Shown: positions 17,658 through 25,670 of the stretch, one piece after another
Layout of the letters: the number at the start of each line of letters is the position of its first letter
Position numbering within the stretch: position 1 is the first letter of the stretch
Origin: JAPOXR01 sp964291445
GTDB lineage: Bacteria > Pseudomonadota > Alphaproteobacteria > Rhodobacterales > Rhodobacteraceae
Direction of reading: 5' to 3'
Assembly (NCBI GenBank): GCA_964291445.2
Contig: OZ219862.1
Coordinates: forward strand, 124,001-188,000
DNA: 64,000 nucleotides
Translations under genes and position numbers: made by a program
Notes under the pieces: model-generated
Told to the model about the DNA's origin: nothing
The model's input: only the letters and a program-made list of their open reading frames with translations
Databases searched by the model: none

Positions 17658-18575
17658 ATGCCGATCAATATCCCCAAGGCCCTTCCGGCGTTCGAGGTGC
17701 TCGGCAAGGAAGGTGTGATGGTCATGGACGAGGATGTCGCTGCCCGCCAGGACATCCGGCCAATCGAGATCGGATTGCTGAACCTCATGCCGCTGAAGAT
17801 CTCGACCGAGATCCAGTTTGCCCGGTTGATCGGCGCCACCCCATTGCAGATCAATCTCACGCTGATCCGGATGACCGAACACCGGTCGCTCAACACCCCG
17901 CCCGATCATATCGAGGCCTTCTACGAGACCTTCCAGAATGTCAGTGGCAGCAAGTTCGACGGGCTGATCGTTACCGGGGCGCCGGTCGAGCATTTGGCAT
18001 TTGACGAAGTGGATTACTGGAGCGAGCTGAAGGAGGTGTTCGACTGGAGCCAGTCGAATGTCCATTCCACCCTGGGCGTTTGCTGGGGCGGCATGGCGAT
18101 GCTGTATTACTGGCACGGCGTCACCAAGCACATCCTGGACAGGAAGCTCTTCGGATTGTTCCACCAGCGCAACCGCTGGCCCTCCTCGCCCTACCTGCGC
18201 GGGTTTTCCGACGAGTGTTTCATTCCGGTCAGCCGCTGGACCGAGATGAGCGAGGACGAGATCGAATCAACGGGCAAGCTGCGGACCTTGCTCGGCTCCG
18301 CCGTTTCCGGTCCTTGCCTGGTCCAGGATCTCGAACGCCAGGCCTTGTACATCTTTGACCATTTCGAATATGACACCGACACCTTGCATGCCGAATACCG
18401 GCGTGACGTGGCAAGGAATGTGCCGATCGAGATCCCGGCCAATTTCTTTCCCGACAACAACCCGGAAAATCCGCCGTCAAACCGGTGGCGCAGCCATGGC
18501 CATCTCCTCTATGGAAACTGGATCAACGAAATCTACCAGTCGACACCCTTCGACCTGGATTTGATCGGTGGATAA
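17658..18575 (+). CDS. metA: MetA homoserine O-acyltransferase, acetyl-CoA type by key residue
   Basis: Acylates homoserine in methionine synthesis, 305 residues. Family landmarks are IEIGLLNLMPLKISTEIQFA, GLIVTGAPVEHLAFDEVDYW, the catalytic Cys in LGVCWGGMAMLYYW, the His-Glu pair in FDHFEYD, and WRSHGHLLYGNW. The residue after GAPV is Glu. In characterised MetA enzymes a Glu at this position (111 in E. coli numbering) goes with acetyl-CoA, and Gly with succinyl-CoA, so homoserine O-acetyltransferase is the better reading. The HFE in place of the usual HPE is unusual. I set the start at ATG 17658; the frame is open to 17598, but those residues overlap the upstream gene. Confidence 0.93.
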   Translation: MPINIPKALPAFEVLGKEGVMVMDEDVAARQDIRPIEIGLLNLMPLKISTEIQFARLIGATPLQINLTLIRMTEHRSLNTPPDHIEAFYETFQNVSGSKFDGLIVTGAPVEHLAFDEVDYWSELKEVFDWSQSNVHSTLGVCWGGMAMLYYWHGVTKHILDRKLFGLFHQRNRWPSSPYLRGFSDECFIPVSRWTEMSEDEIESTGKLRTLLGSAVSGPCLVQDLERQALYIFDHFEYDTDTLHAEYRRDVARNVPIEIPANFFPDNNPENPPSNRWRSHGHLLYGNWINEIYQSTPFDLDLIGG

Positions 18576-18590
18576 TGGGCCGTATTCGCG

Positions 18591-19214
18591 GTGACCAAGC
18601 GGGGCTATCATCACGGCAACGTCAAGCAGGCGATGGTCAATGCCGCCCTGGAACTGATCGAGGAGAAGGGCCCGCTGGCATTCTCGATCACCGAGGCCGC
18701 GAAGCGGATCGGCGTATCGGCTGCCGCCCCGTACCGGCATTTCGTCTCCAAGGATGAATTGATCGAGGAGGCGGCACGGCAGGGCTACGAGATCTTCGCC
18801 GATCTCATGGAATTTGCCTATGCGGACGGACGCCCGACCCCGCTATCCTCTTTCGAGGCAACTTGCCGGGCCTATTTGGCCTTCGCCAGGAAATTTCCCG
18901 GCCATTACATTTCCATGTTCGAGTCGGGCGTATCGGTCAATGCCAACCCGACGCTGGCGCAGGCTGCGAACCGGGCCAAGACCGTGGTCGAGCTGGCTGC
19001 CAGCAACCTGGTCTCGGGGATGCAGGTCAAGAATGCGCCCCCACCCTCCATGATCAGTGACCATATCTGGGCCATCAGCCATGGCGTGGTCGAACTCTAT
19101 GCCAGAGGCCCGGAAGGCGTACGATCACAATTCTCGCCCGAGGAGCTGCTGGAGACCGGCATCGGCATCTACCTGCGTGGCCTGGGCGCGGTAAAGGCCG
19201 GCACCGCCACGTAG
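18591..19214 (+). CDS. TetR/AcrR-family transcriptional regulator
   Basis: 207-residue regulator starting at GTG. The N-terminal helix-turn-helix domain is clear: YHHGNVKQAMVNAALELIEE then ITEAAKRIGVSAAAPYRHF (recognition helix about residues 38-56). The C-terminal ligand domain contains HIWAISHGVVELYARG, like the WHG-type TetR C-terminal domain. It follows metA by 15 bases on the same strand and may be in the same transcript. Its target is unknown; the AT-rich palindrome at 19430-19452, about 215 bases past its stop, is one candidate operator. Confidence 0.88.
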   Translation: MTKRGYHHGNVKQAMVNAALELIEEKGPLAFSITEAAKRIGVSAAAPYRHFVSKDELIEEAARQGYEIFADLMEFAYADGRPTPLSSFEATCRAYLAFARKFPGHYISMFESGVSVNANPTLAQAANRAKTVVELAASNLVSGMQVKNAPPPSMISDHIWAISHGVVELYARGPEGVRSQFSPEELLETGIGIYLRGLGAVKAGTAT

Positions 19215-19419
19215 GCCCCCGCTGCCGGCAGCATCCCGAACCTGTCGCCATCTCACCTCCTGACCCGGTGACGGGCCGGCAATGTCACGAATTTCCTGTC
19301 ACCCTCCGACCCGCCCCGATGACAGGATCGAACTCCCGGATCGTCCGGCCTGTCCTTTCCGGGTCCGGAGGCAGATTTTTTTGGCCGCGGGCATTGAAAC
19401 CGGTTTTGCAATCCCCACA

Positions 19420-19452
19420 TTGGACGTGTTAATGTTATTGATATTAACATTA
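19420..19452 (+). promoter_or_regulatory. AT-rich promoter with overlapping palindrome upstream of the DUF2852 gene
   Basis: In the 315-base gap after the TetR gene, TTGGAC at 19420-19425 and TATTAA at 19442-19447 are 16 bases apart, a plausible sigma-70 promoter. An exact inverted repeat TAATGTTA / TAACATTA (19430-19437 and 19445-19452, 7-base spacer) covers the spacer and the -10 element. A repressor bound there would block the promoter. The stretch is strikingly AT-rich for this GC-rich window. The rest of the gap holds nothing I can call. Confidence 0.5.
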
Positions 19453-19529
19453 CAATGTTGGCAATGAAGTGTTGTCATTCAATATCGGCCGCCACAGGTC
19501 GGCGGCCAGGTCAAATTGGAGGTAATGAA

Positions 19530-19892
19530 ATGGAACCGGATGCGTCTTGGCTGTCCCGTATTGTTGACTGGCTTGACCGGAACGGGCTGCTTGCATGGAT
19601 TGGGTTGATGGTTTTGGGATTTGTATTCTTCTGGCCGGTAGGCCTCGTCATTCTGGGATTTCTGATCGGGAGCAAACGGATGTTTTCAAAGAAACTGGCA
19701 GGCATGAAGCGGCCGTTGCGGAAGGGATTCCGCTCTTCGGGCAACACCGCATTCGACAGCTATCGGGATGAAACCCTGAAGCGGCTGGAGCGGGAGCAGA
19801 AGGAGTTCGGCGACTTTCTTCAGCGCCTCCGTGATGCCAAGGACAAGGCGGAATTTGACCGGTTCTTCGAGGAGCGCGTGCAGAATTCCTGA
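19530..19892 (+). CDS. DUF2852 membrane protein
   Basis: 120-residue protein with one or two hydrophobic helices (LLAWIGLMVLGFVFFWPVGL and VILGFLIGSKR, about residues 21-52), then a basic, charged tail ending RDAKDKAEFDRFFEERVQ. The pattern of N-terminal helix followed by an FDRF-type C-terminus matches DUF2852, a small alphaproteobacterial family of unknown function. The start is ATG 19530, with GGAGGT at 19518-19523; the frame is open to 19455. It has its own likely promoter, overlapped by a palindrome. Confidence 0.82.
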   Translation: MEPDASWLSRIVDWLDRNGLLAWIGLMVLGFVFFWPVGLVILGFLIGSKRMFSKKLAGMKRPLRKGFRSSGNTAFDSYRDETLKRLEREQKEFGDFLQRLRDAKDKAEFDRFFEERVQNS

Positions 19893-20054
19893 GTGCTGCA
19901 TGCAGACCGAAGACGGCTGACCCACCAGGTCGGCCGTCTTGCTGCCATCCCGGGCCAGGCCTGTCCGGAGGCAACTGCTGGCCCCGCCGGCCCCGACAGG
20001 TTGCCGGAGACTGCCGGGGTTGCTAGAAGCCGGGGATCGGCAAGGCCCTCCGGC

Positions 20055-20813
20055 ATGAATGACAACTCCCGGACTCCGGATTTCTACCTTTCGAACGAAG
20101 TTCCCTGCCCTTATCTTCCCGACCGGAAGGAAAGGCGGATCTTTACCGTCATCAATGACGACCGTGCAGGCTCGCCCCTTTATGACATCCTGGTCAGGAA
20201 CGGCTTCAGGCGCATGTCGCACATGCTCTACCGGACCCATTGCAAGGGGTGCACCAGCTGCTACTCGGTGCGGGTCCGGGTGCCGGAATTCAGCCCGTCA
20301 CGCAGCCAACGCCGGTCGATCAACCGGAACCGGGACCTGGTCCGGACAGTCGAAGGCCCGGTTGCCGACATCGAACAACACGCGCTGTTTCGCAAATACC
20401 TCGAGGCACGCCATGCTGGCGCAATGAACGAGGCAGATTACGGGTGCTACCGCGAACTCGTCGAATCGTCGCCGGTCAACACCATCCTGGTCAAGTATTT
20501 CCTGCGGGAGCGGGAGAGCGATGAGCAGCGCCTTGTGGCCGCGGCCATTACCGATTGCCTCGATGACGGGCTGTCCATGGTCTACGCGTTCTTCGACCCC
20601 GAATTCCGGCGTCGATCGCTGGGAACATTCATGATTCTCGACCATGTCAGGCTGTGCCGGGAGCGCGGGCTCAAGCGCCTGTATCTTGGCTTCTGGGTGC
20701 CTGGAAGCAGCAGCATGGACTACAAGATCAGGTTCATGCCGCTCGATATCCTGGTCGGCAAGACGTGGAAGACATGCAGTTCGGCAGTCAGCAAACCCTT
20801 CCCCGGTGCCTGA
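20055..20813 (+). CDS. bpt: Aspartate/glutamate leucyltransferase (Bpt), N-end rule
   Basis: Transfers leucine from Leu-tRNA to N-terminal Asp or Glu of proteins, marking them for ClpS/ClpAP degradation; 252 residues. Related to eukaryotic arginyltransferase ATE1. It shows the N-terminal CPYLPDRKERRIFT and THCKGCTSCYSVRVRVPEF with conserved cysteines, and C-terminal GNAT-like YLGFWVPGSSSMDYKIRFMP. The start at ATG 20055 (MNDNSRTPDFYLSNEVPCPY) fits the family; the frame is open to 19893. It stands alone on the plus strand and converges on the TRAP operon. Confidence 0.92.
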   Translation: MNDNSRTPDFYLSNEVPCPYLPDRKERRIFTVINDDRAGSPLYDILVRNGFRRMSHMLYRTHCKGCTSCYSVRVRVPEFSPSRSQRRSINRNRDLVRTVEGPVADIEQHALFRKYLEARHAGAMNEADYGCYRELVESSPVNTILVKYFLRERESDEQRLVAAAITDCLDDGLSMVYAFFDPEFRRRSLGTFMILDHVRLCRERGLKRLYLGFWVPGSSSMDYKIRFMPLDILVGKTWKTCSSAVSKPFPGA

Positions 20814-20847
20814 TCACCACCAGGAGGGTGCCGCCAGTTTCTGTCGT

Positions 20848-23202
20848 TCAGCCGCGCATCAGGTCGGGGACCAGGGTGACCACCTGCGGCATCATCCACA
20901 GCAGCAGCAACCCCAGCACCTGGATCAGCACGAACGGCGCCACACCGCGATAGATCTGGCCGGTGGTGACCTCCCTGGGGGCTACCCCCCTCAGGTAGAA
21001 CAGGGCAAATCCGAATGGCGGGGTCAGGAAGGAGGTCTGCAGGTTGATGGCGATCATGATGGTGACCCAGGCCGGGTCAAGCGTGCCGCCATAGATCACC
21101 GGGCCGACAATCGGCACGACGATGTAGATGATTTCCAGGAAATCCAGCACGAAACCCAGGACGAACAGGATGATCATCACGATAAGGAATACCAGCCATT
21201 CCTGGTCGAAGCTGCGCAGGAAATCCTGGATATAATGCTCGCCACCAAAGGAGATCACCACCAGGTTCAGCAACTGTGACCCGATCAGGATGGTGAAGAC
21301 CATCGACGTGACCTTGGCAGTCTCCCGGACAACCGAGGTCAACGCCTTGACCGCAAACAGCACCCAGGCCGAATACAGCAACCCGATGAAGGCCAGGCTG
21401 TAGGCGGCCTGGGCAGCCAGGAAGGCAATCCAGTCCTGCAGCGGAACGACCTCGCGATTGACCCGCAGGTCAAAATTGGCCCCGATGAGAATCATAATGA
21501 CAACCGAAAAGCTGCCGGCAAGGATCAGCCTGCCGCTTCGATTCTGGTCGTTCAGAACCCGGTAGCCCGCCAGCATCAGGGCGCCGGCCGCACCAAGTGC
21601 GGCCGCCGGCGTCGGGTTGGTGATGCCGCCGAGAATTGAGCCGAGCACGGCAACAATCAGCACAAGCGGTGGAAACACTACCCGGATCAATTCGTTCTGC
21701 ATCAGGCATTTGGCCGCGTATGTGCAGCCAATGAGGGCAATGCCAACAGGGATTGCCAGGATGAGCACAACCGCTCCCGGGGATGACAACGGTGAAATGA
21801 ATGCGACATCGGCGATCAGGACCAAGAGGGCACCGGCGGTGCCGATGAGCAGTCGGCGATTGTCGGAGGAAGGCGACACGCCGCGGGCCGCGGCCAGCAT
21901 CAGGCCGATGGCGAGGACGATGAGCGCAACGCCGCTGCCGATCGGGGGCGAATTGGCGATCTTCTCGGCGCGGGCAGCGGCGAGTTCCTCCTCGGTCAGC
22001 TTGTGCCGAAGGCTATCCTCGCCGGCGGCGTCAATTGCCGTCTGGGCTGCCACCGCACGGTCCCATTTGTCCTGCCCGTGCAATTCGATCATGGATTGGC
22101 GACAGTCATCGGAAACATTGGTCCGGAGATCGGCGACGTCGCCAATCTCCGAATACCGGCCGACATCAAGGTCCTGGCTGCCGGCAATGCCGAAGAAAGT
22201 GGCGACAACAACCCCACCGATGAGCGCTGCGGGCATGCCCAGCAACCAGGTCAGGCCGTGCCACAGGGAAATCGATTCGCCCCTGTGGCCGTGACCCGGC
22301 ACCGGCGGCGCCAAGGCCGGCCTCAGGAATGCAACGCCCAGCGCCAGGAGGGCGTAAAGGAATGCCAGCATGATTCCCGGCAGGATTGCCGCCTGGAACA
22401 GGGTTCCGACCGAAAGCACCGCCGCTTCGCCCAGAAAGGTCAACGCATCGGAACAGCCGGCCGCCGTGGCCCTGACCTCCTGGGCGGTCGAGTAGATGTC
22501 CCCGGCCAGCGTACCGAGCAGCACGATGACAATCGAAGGCGGAATGATCTGGCCAAGGGTGCCGGATGCGGCAATGACGCCAGAAGCCAGCGCTGGAGAA
22601 TAGCCGTTTCGCAACATGGTCGGCAGCGCCAGCAGGCCCATGGTCACGACCGTCGCCCCGACGATGCCGGTCGATGCCGCAAGGAACGCACCAACCACCA
22701 CCACCGATACCGCAAGACCGCCGGGAAGCGGGCCGAATACCCGCGCCATGGTGGTCAGCAGGTCATTGGCGATCCTTGACCGTTCCAGCGTTACCCCCAT
22801 CAGGACGAACATCAGCACTGCCAGCAGGGTTTCGATGGATTGCCCGGCGATCACCCGCTCATTGATCCTGTTGACGATGAAGGAGAGTCGCCGGTTGATG
22901 GCGTCTTCCCAACCACCCGGAAAAACCGGCTGCTCGACAACTGGCAAGTCCGGATATCGGAACAAGGATATATCTATTCGGGCAATTCCCTGCTCAACCA
23001 ATGCGTTGTACTGGGAACTTGACGTGTCGACTGCCTGGTGAATCAGCAAACCGGCGCTATCGAGCGTGGCAATGATGGCAAAGGCCAGCACGCCGGCGCC
23101 GCCAATGGCGAAGGCGACCGGAAACCCGGACATGATTCCGGCAAACAGCAGCAAGAATACGATGATCAGGCCGATTTCCACACCATCGAGAAAGAGCGGC
23201 AT
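20848..23202 (-). CDS. dctM: TRAP transporter large permease (DctM), unusually long
   Basis: Ion-coupled permease of a tripartite ATP-independent periplasmic transporter, 784 residues against about 430 for an ordinary DctM. Core DctM wording is present in order: LIIVFLLLFAGIMSGFPVAF, then GVTLERSRIANDLLTTMARV, SGTLGQIIPPSIVIVLLGTL, PPLVLIVAVLGSILGGITNP and LQTSFLTPPFGFALFYLRGV. Between the third and fourth blocks (about residues 300-500) lies an insert with a charged soluble segment and about four more hydrophobic helices. A second insert of about 75 residues follows GALMLAGYRVLNDQ. The substrate is unknown. It lies 2 bases after dctQ and is the last gene of dctP-dctQ-dctM. Confidence 0.9.
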   Translation of the reverse strand: MPLFLDGVEIGLIIVFLLLFAGIMSGFPVAFAIGGAGVLAFAIIATLDSAGLLIHQAVDTSSSQYNALVEQGIARIDISLFRYPDLPVVEQPVFPGGWEDAINRRLSFIVNRINERVIAGQSIETLLAVLMFVLMGVTLERSRIANDLLTTMARVFGPLPGGLAVSVVVVGAFLAASTGIVGATVVTMGLLALPTMLRNGYSPALASGVIAASGTLGQIIPPSIVIVLLGTLAGDIYSTAQEVRATAAGCSDALTFLGEAAVLSVGTLFQAAILPGIMLAFLYALLALGVAFLRPALAPPVPGHGHRGESISLWHGLTWLLGMPAALIGGVVVATFFGIAGSQDLDVGRYSEIGDVADLRTNVSDDCRQSMIELHGQDKWDRAVAAQTAIDAAGEDSLRHKLTEEELAAARAEKIANSPPIGSGVALIVLAIGLMLAAARGVSPSSDNRRLLIGTAGALLVLIADVAFISPLSSPGAVVLILAIPVGIALIGCTYAAKCLMQNELIRVVFPPLVLIVAVLGSILGGITNPTPAAALGAAGALMLAGYRVLNDQNRSGRLILAGSFSVVIMILIGANFDLRVNREVVPLQDWIAFLAAQAAYSLAFIGLLYSAWVLFAVKALTSVVRETAKVTSMVFTILIGSQLLNLVVISFGGEHYIQDFLRSFDQEWLVFLIVMIILFVLGFVLDFLEIIYIVVPIVGPVIYGGTLDPAWVTIMIAINLQTSFLTPPFGFALFYLRGVAPREVTTGQIYRGVAPFVLIQVLGLLLLWMMPQVVTLVPDLMRG

Positions 23203-23204
23203 GA

Positions 23205-24110
23205 TCAGTTGCTCCCGTTCCGGGGTTCGGCATCGACGGCAGGGTAGCTGTCACGAACGTCGAAATCGGCATATTTGTTCAGAGAATCCGGGCCCTCTCG
23301 GTATTCGAGCAGGGACCGGTAGAACATGGACACCGCCTGCATGATGACCAGGCCGGCAAACAGCACCAGCAGCAGCTTGAACAGGAAATATGCGTCGAAG
23401 CCGCTCGGCGAGAAACCGACGGTCTCCACGTTCCACCTGACAGCCCGCGATTTCATGAGCAGGCGGTCCAGTGTGTCCGAGGCCGATGGCTTGGGAACCA
23501 CGAGGTGGCGCCAGAGGAAGAACCAGGAATAGAGCCAGATCAACATCATGGAGGGCAGCATGAACAGCAGCGCCCCGCCCATATCGACGATCTTCTTCAT
23601 GCGATGGGAGGCGCCGGCATAGAACAGATCCACCCTGACATGCCCGCCCTGCACCAGCGTGTAGCCACAGCACAGGCACACGACCATGGCATTGTAGAGT
23701 TTCAACTCCTCGCCGTACCAGGCAAGATCCCGGGTGAATGTATAGCCAAACGGGCCAAAGGAGATTTCGGAGACGAGAAATATCCGTTGAAGAAACACGA
23801 TCATGACCTGCTGGAAGACCATCAGCAGGCCGGCCCAGGCCACGGCGCGCCCGATCCAGTTTCCGATGAATTCGAATATGCGGACGGTTCGCCACATGAT
23901 GGATCGTCTCCACAGCCCCAGGCCAGTGAGCACCAGGAAGGCCGACATGAAGACATAGAACAATTCGAAGGATGCGCCGTAATAGACGAAACGCATCAGG
24001 GCTTCCTTGTCCGACCAGTTCAGCCAGGCGCCCGGATGGGTCAGGGCATAGCCGACATTGTAGAAAGAAAGGGCAAGTCCGGTGACGAGATGTGTAACGA
24101 AGTCAATCAT
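23205..24110 (-). CDS. dctQ: TRAP transporter small permease (DctQ), long form
   Basis: Small integral-membrane subunit that joins DctM, 301 residues, longer than the usual 160-190. DctQ-like wording lies in the middle: WIGRAVAWAGLLMVFQQVMI, then GYTLVQGGHVRVDLFYAGAS, where HVRVDLF is the hallmark. There are extra hydrophobic helices before it (LFYVFMSAFLVLTGLGLW) and a loop-helix-tail after it. The enlargement parallels that of its partner DctM. It lies 86 bases after dctP, separated by two hairpins, and 2 bases before dctM. Confidence 0.88.
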   Translation of the reverse strand: MIDFVTHLVTGLALSFYNVGYALTHPGAWLNWSDKEALMRFVYYGASFELFYVFMSAFLVLTGLGLWRRSIMWRTVRIFEFIGNWIGRAVAWAGLLMVFQQVMIVFLQRIFLVSEISFGPFGYTFTRDLAWYGEELKLYNAMVVCLCCGYTLVQGGHVRVDLFYAGASHRMKKIVDMGGALLFMLPSMMLIWLYSWFFLWRHLVVPKPSASDTLDRLLMKSRAVRWNVETVGFSPSGFDAYFLFKLLLVLFAGLVIMQAVSMFYRSLLEYREGPDSLNKYADFDVRDSYPAVDAEPRNGSN

Positions 24111-24133
24111 TTACCGACAGGTCGGAGCGATTT

Positions 24134-24180
24134 GTGCCCTGGGGGCACGAAAGTGGCTTTCCCCGCCCCCGGGGAAAGCC
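24134..24180 (-). terminator. Two tandem hairpins between dctP and dctQ
   Basis: GTGCCC-TGG-GGGCAC (24134-24148) and GGCTTTCCCC-GCCCCC-GGGGAAAGCC (24155-24180) fill the dctP-dctQ gap. Neither is followed by a T run. The likely role is partial termination or 3'-end protection that keeps binding-protein mRNA more abundant than permease mRNA, a common arrangement in binding-protein-dependent transporters. Confidence 0.55.
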
Positions 24181-24196
24181 GTGTTCTGCATGTGCA

Positions 24197-25273
24197 TCAG
24201 GAGAAGATCCTGGCACGCTGTTCGGTAAACACGCCCGAAGATGCCGTCAGCCATGCCGACGATGCCTTGCGGGATGCGGCGGCGCTGTCATGAATGTTCT
24301 TGTAGATGGGATCATCCATGTTCTCGTCGAGAACCGTCTTCGCTGCAACGCCGAATGCATCCCAGACTTCGTCCGGGAAGACGTTGATTTCAACGCCGGA
24401 ATTGATCAGGCGCTGCAAGGCGGCCGAATTGTTGGCGTTGAAGAAGGTCAGCGTCCATTCATGCGCTTCCGCCGCCGCGATCTCGATGACCTTCTGATGG
24501 GCCGGTGACAGCGATTCGAACACATCCAGGTTGGTCGCCAGCGATAGTGCGGCGCCCGGTTCATGGAAACCGGAGGTGTAGTATACCTTGGTGATTTCCT
24601 GGAAGCCGGCCTTTTCATCGGCAAACGGACCGATCCACTCGGTTCCATCGATGGCACCGGACGCGAGCGCCTGATAGACCTCGGATCCGGGAATGTTCTG
24701 AACGGCGGCACCGAGTTCGGACAGCACCTTTCCGCCCAGACCGGGCATGCGGAACTTCAGGCCATTCAGATCCTCGGCGCTTTCGATGCGCTTGCGGAAC
24801 CATCCGCCGGCCTGGGCGCCGGTATTTCCGGCGATGAAGGATTTCAGCCCGAAAATCGAGCCAAGCTCATGATGCAGTTCCATGCCGCCATCATGATAGT
24901 ACCAGGTTGTCAGTTCAGGCGCCGTCATCCCGAAGGGAACTGCGGTGAAGAAGGCAAATGCTGGATGCTGGCCAAGAAAATAGTAATCGGCCGCATGGTA
25001 CATGTCGGCCTGGCCGGACGACACGGCATCGAACACCTCGAACGGCCCGACAAGTTCGCCACCCGCCTTCAGGTCGATGGTCAACTGGCCGTCGGTCATT
25101 GCGGTAATCGAATCCGCGCAGCGCTGCGCACTGTCATGGACGCCGGCAAGGCCCCGGCCCCAACTGGTCACCAGGGTCAGTGTGCGTTTGCCCTGCGCGA
25201 TGGCCGGCGCGGCCAGGGCTGTCGCCGCGGCACCGCCCACGGCGGCGGTCGTCAGGAATGATCTTCTGTCCAT
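24197..25273 (-). CDS. dctP: TRAP transporter solute-binding protein (DctP family), Tat-exported
   Basis: Periplasmic binding protein, 358 residues. The signal peptide begins MDRRSFLTTAAVGGAAATAL and ends PAIAQ, with RRSFL as a twin-arginine motif. The mature part has SWGRGLAGVHDSAQRCADSI, LKAGGELVGPFEVFDAVSSG, LKFRMPGLGGKVLSELGAAV and ALASGAIDGTEWIGPFADEK, as in the TAXI-unrelated DctP type that binds carboxylates. The conserved Arg for a substrate carboxylate lies in FRMPG. The start is ATG 25273, behind AAGAGGAG. It is the first gene of the operon and is divergent from ilvB across a 397-base gap. Confidence 0.93.
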   Translation of the reverse strand: MDRRSFLTTAAVGGAAATALAAPAIAQGKRTLTLVTSWGRGLAGVHDSAQRCADSITAMTDGQLTIDLKAGGELVGPFEVFDAVSSGQADMYHAADYYFLGQHPAFAFFTAVPFGMTAPELTTWYYHDGGMELHHELGSIFGLKSFIAGNTGAQAGGWFRKRIESAEDLNGLKFRMPGLGGKVLSELGAAVQNIPGSEVYQALASGAIDGTEWIGPFADEKAGFQEITKVYYTSGFHEPGAALSLATNLDVFESLSPAHQKVIEIAAAEAHEWTLTFFNANNSAALQRLINSGVEINVFPDEVWDAFGVAAKTVLDENMDDPIYKNIHDSAAASRKASSAWLTASSGVFTEQRARIFS

Positions 25274-25501
25274 TTTGTTCTCCTCTTTGCGGATGGTGCC
25301 CGAACCGGGCATGTTCTTGTACGTCGTTCAGCCAATACTAAACGATTGCGAATTTCAAGCATCTCGAACAGGTGGCCCATGAATGCCCAGGCCGGCGCCG
25401 GGTGACGGCGATGCTTCATGTCGGAATCATGCCGCTTGCGGGTCCCTGCATCCGGTGGCACATGGGCAGGCCGGGTGCCCGCCGGGATTGCCGACAAATT
25501 G

Positions 25502-25530
25502 TTGACGAGCAAAATTTCCAATTCTATTCT
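25502..25530 (+). promoter_or_regulatory. Candidate sigma-70 promoter for ilvBN
   Basis: TTGACG (25502-25507) and TATTCT (25525-25530) are separated by exactly 17 bases, about 140 bases before ilvB. The 397-base gap between dctP and ilvB holds no supportable gene. The transcribed leader has a small hairpin CCTCTC/GAGAGG near 25619-25639 but no leader peptide rich in Ile, Leu or Val, so classical attenuation is not supported. Confidence 0.5.
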
Positions 25531-25670
25531 TTTCCGGGCAAGCCGCGAACCTTGGAGCCAAAGACACGTAGGCGCACCGAAATGACATCAGCCGGTTCCC
25601 GCGGGGATCGCGCGGTTGCCTCTCTGGAGCATGGAGAGGTCTTCTTTTCCTGTTTCCGGAGCTTGAAATC

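Noticed and set aside
25531..25670. Attenuator leader peptide for ilvBN
   Set aside because: The only short frame there is not rich in Ile, Leu or Val, and no terminator/antiterminator pair is evident.
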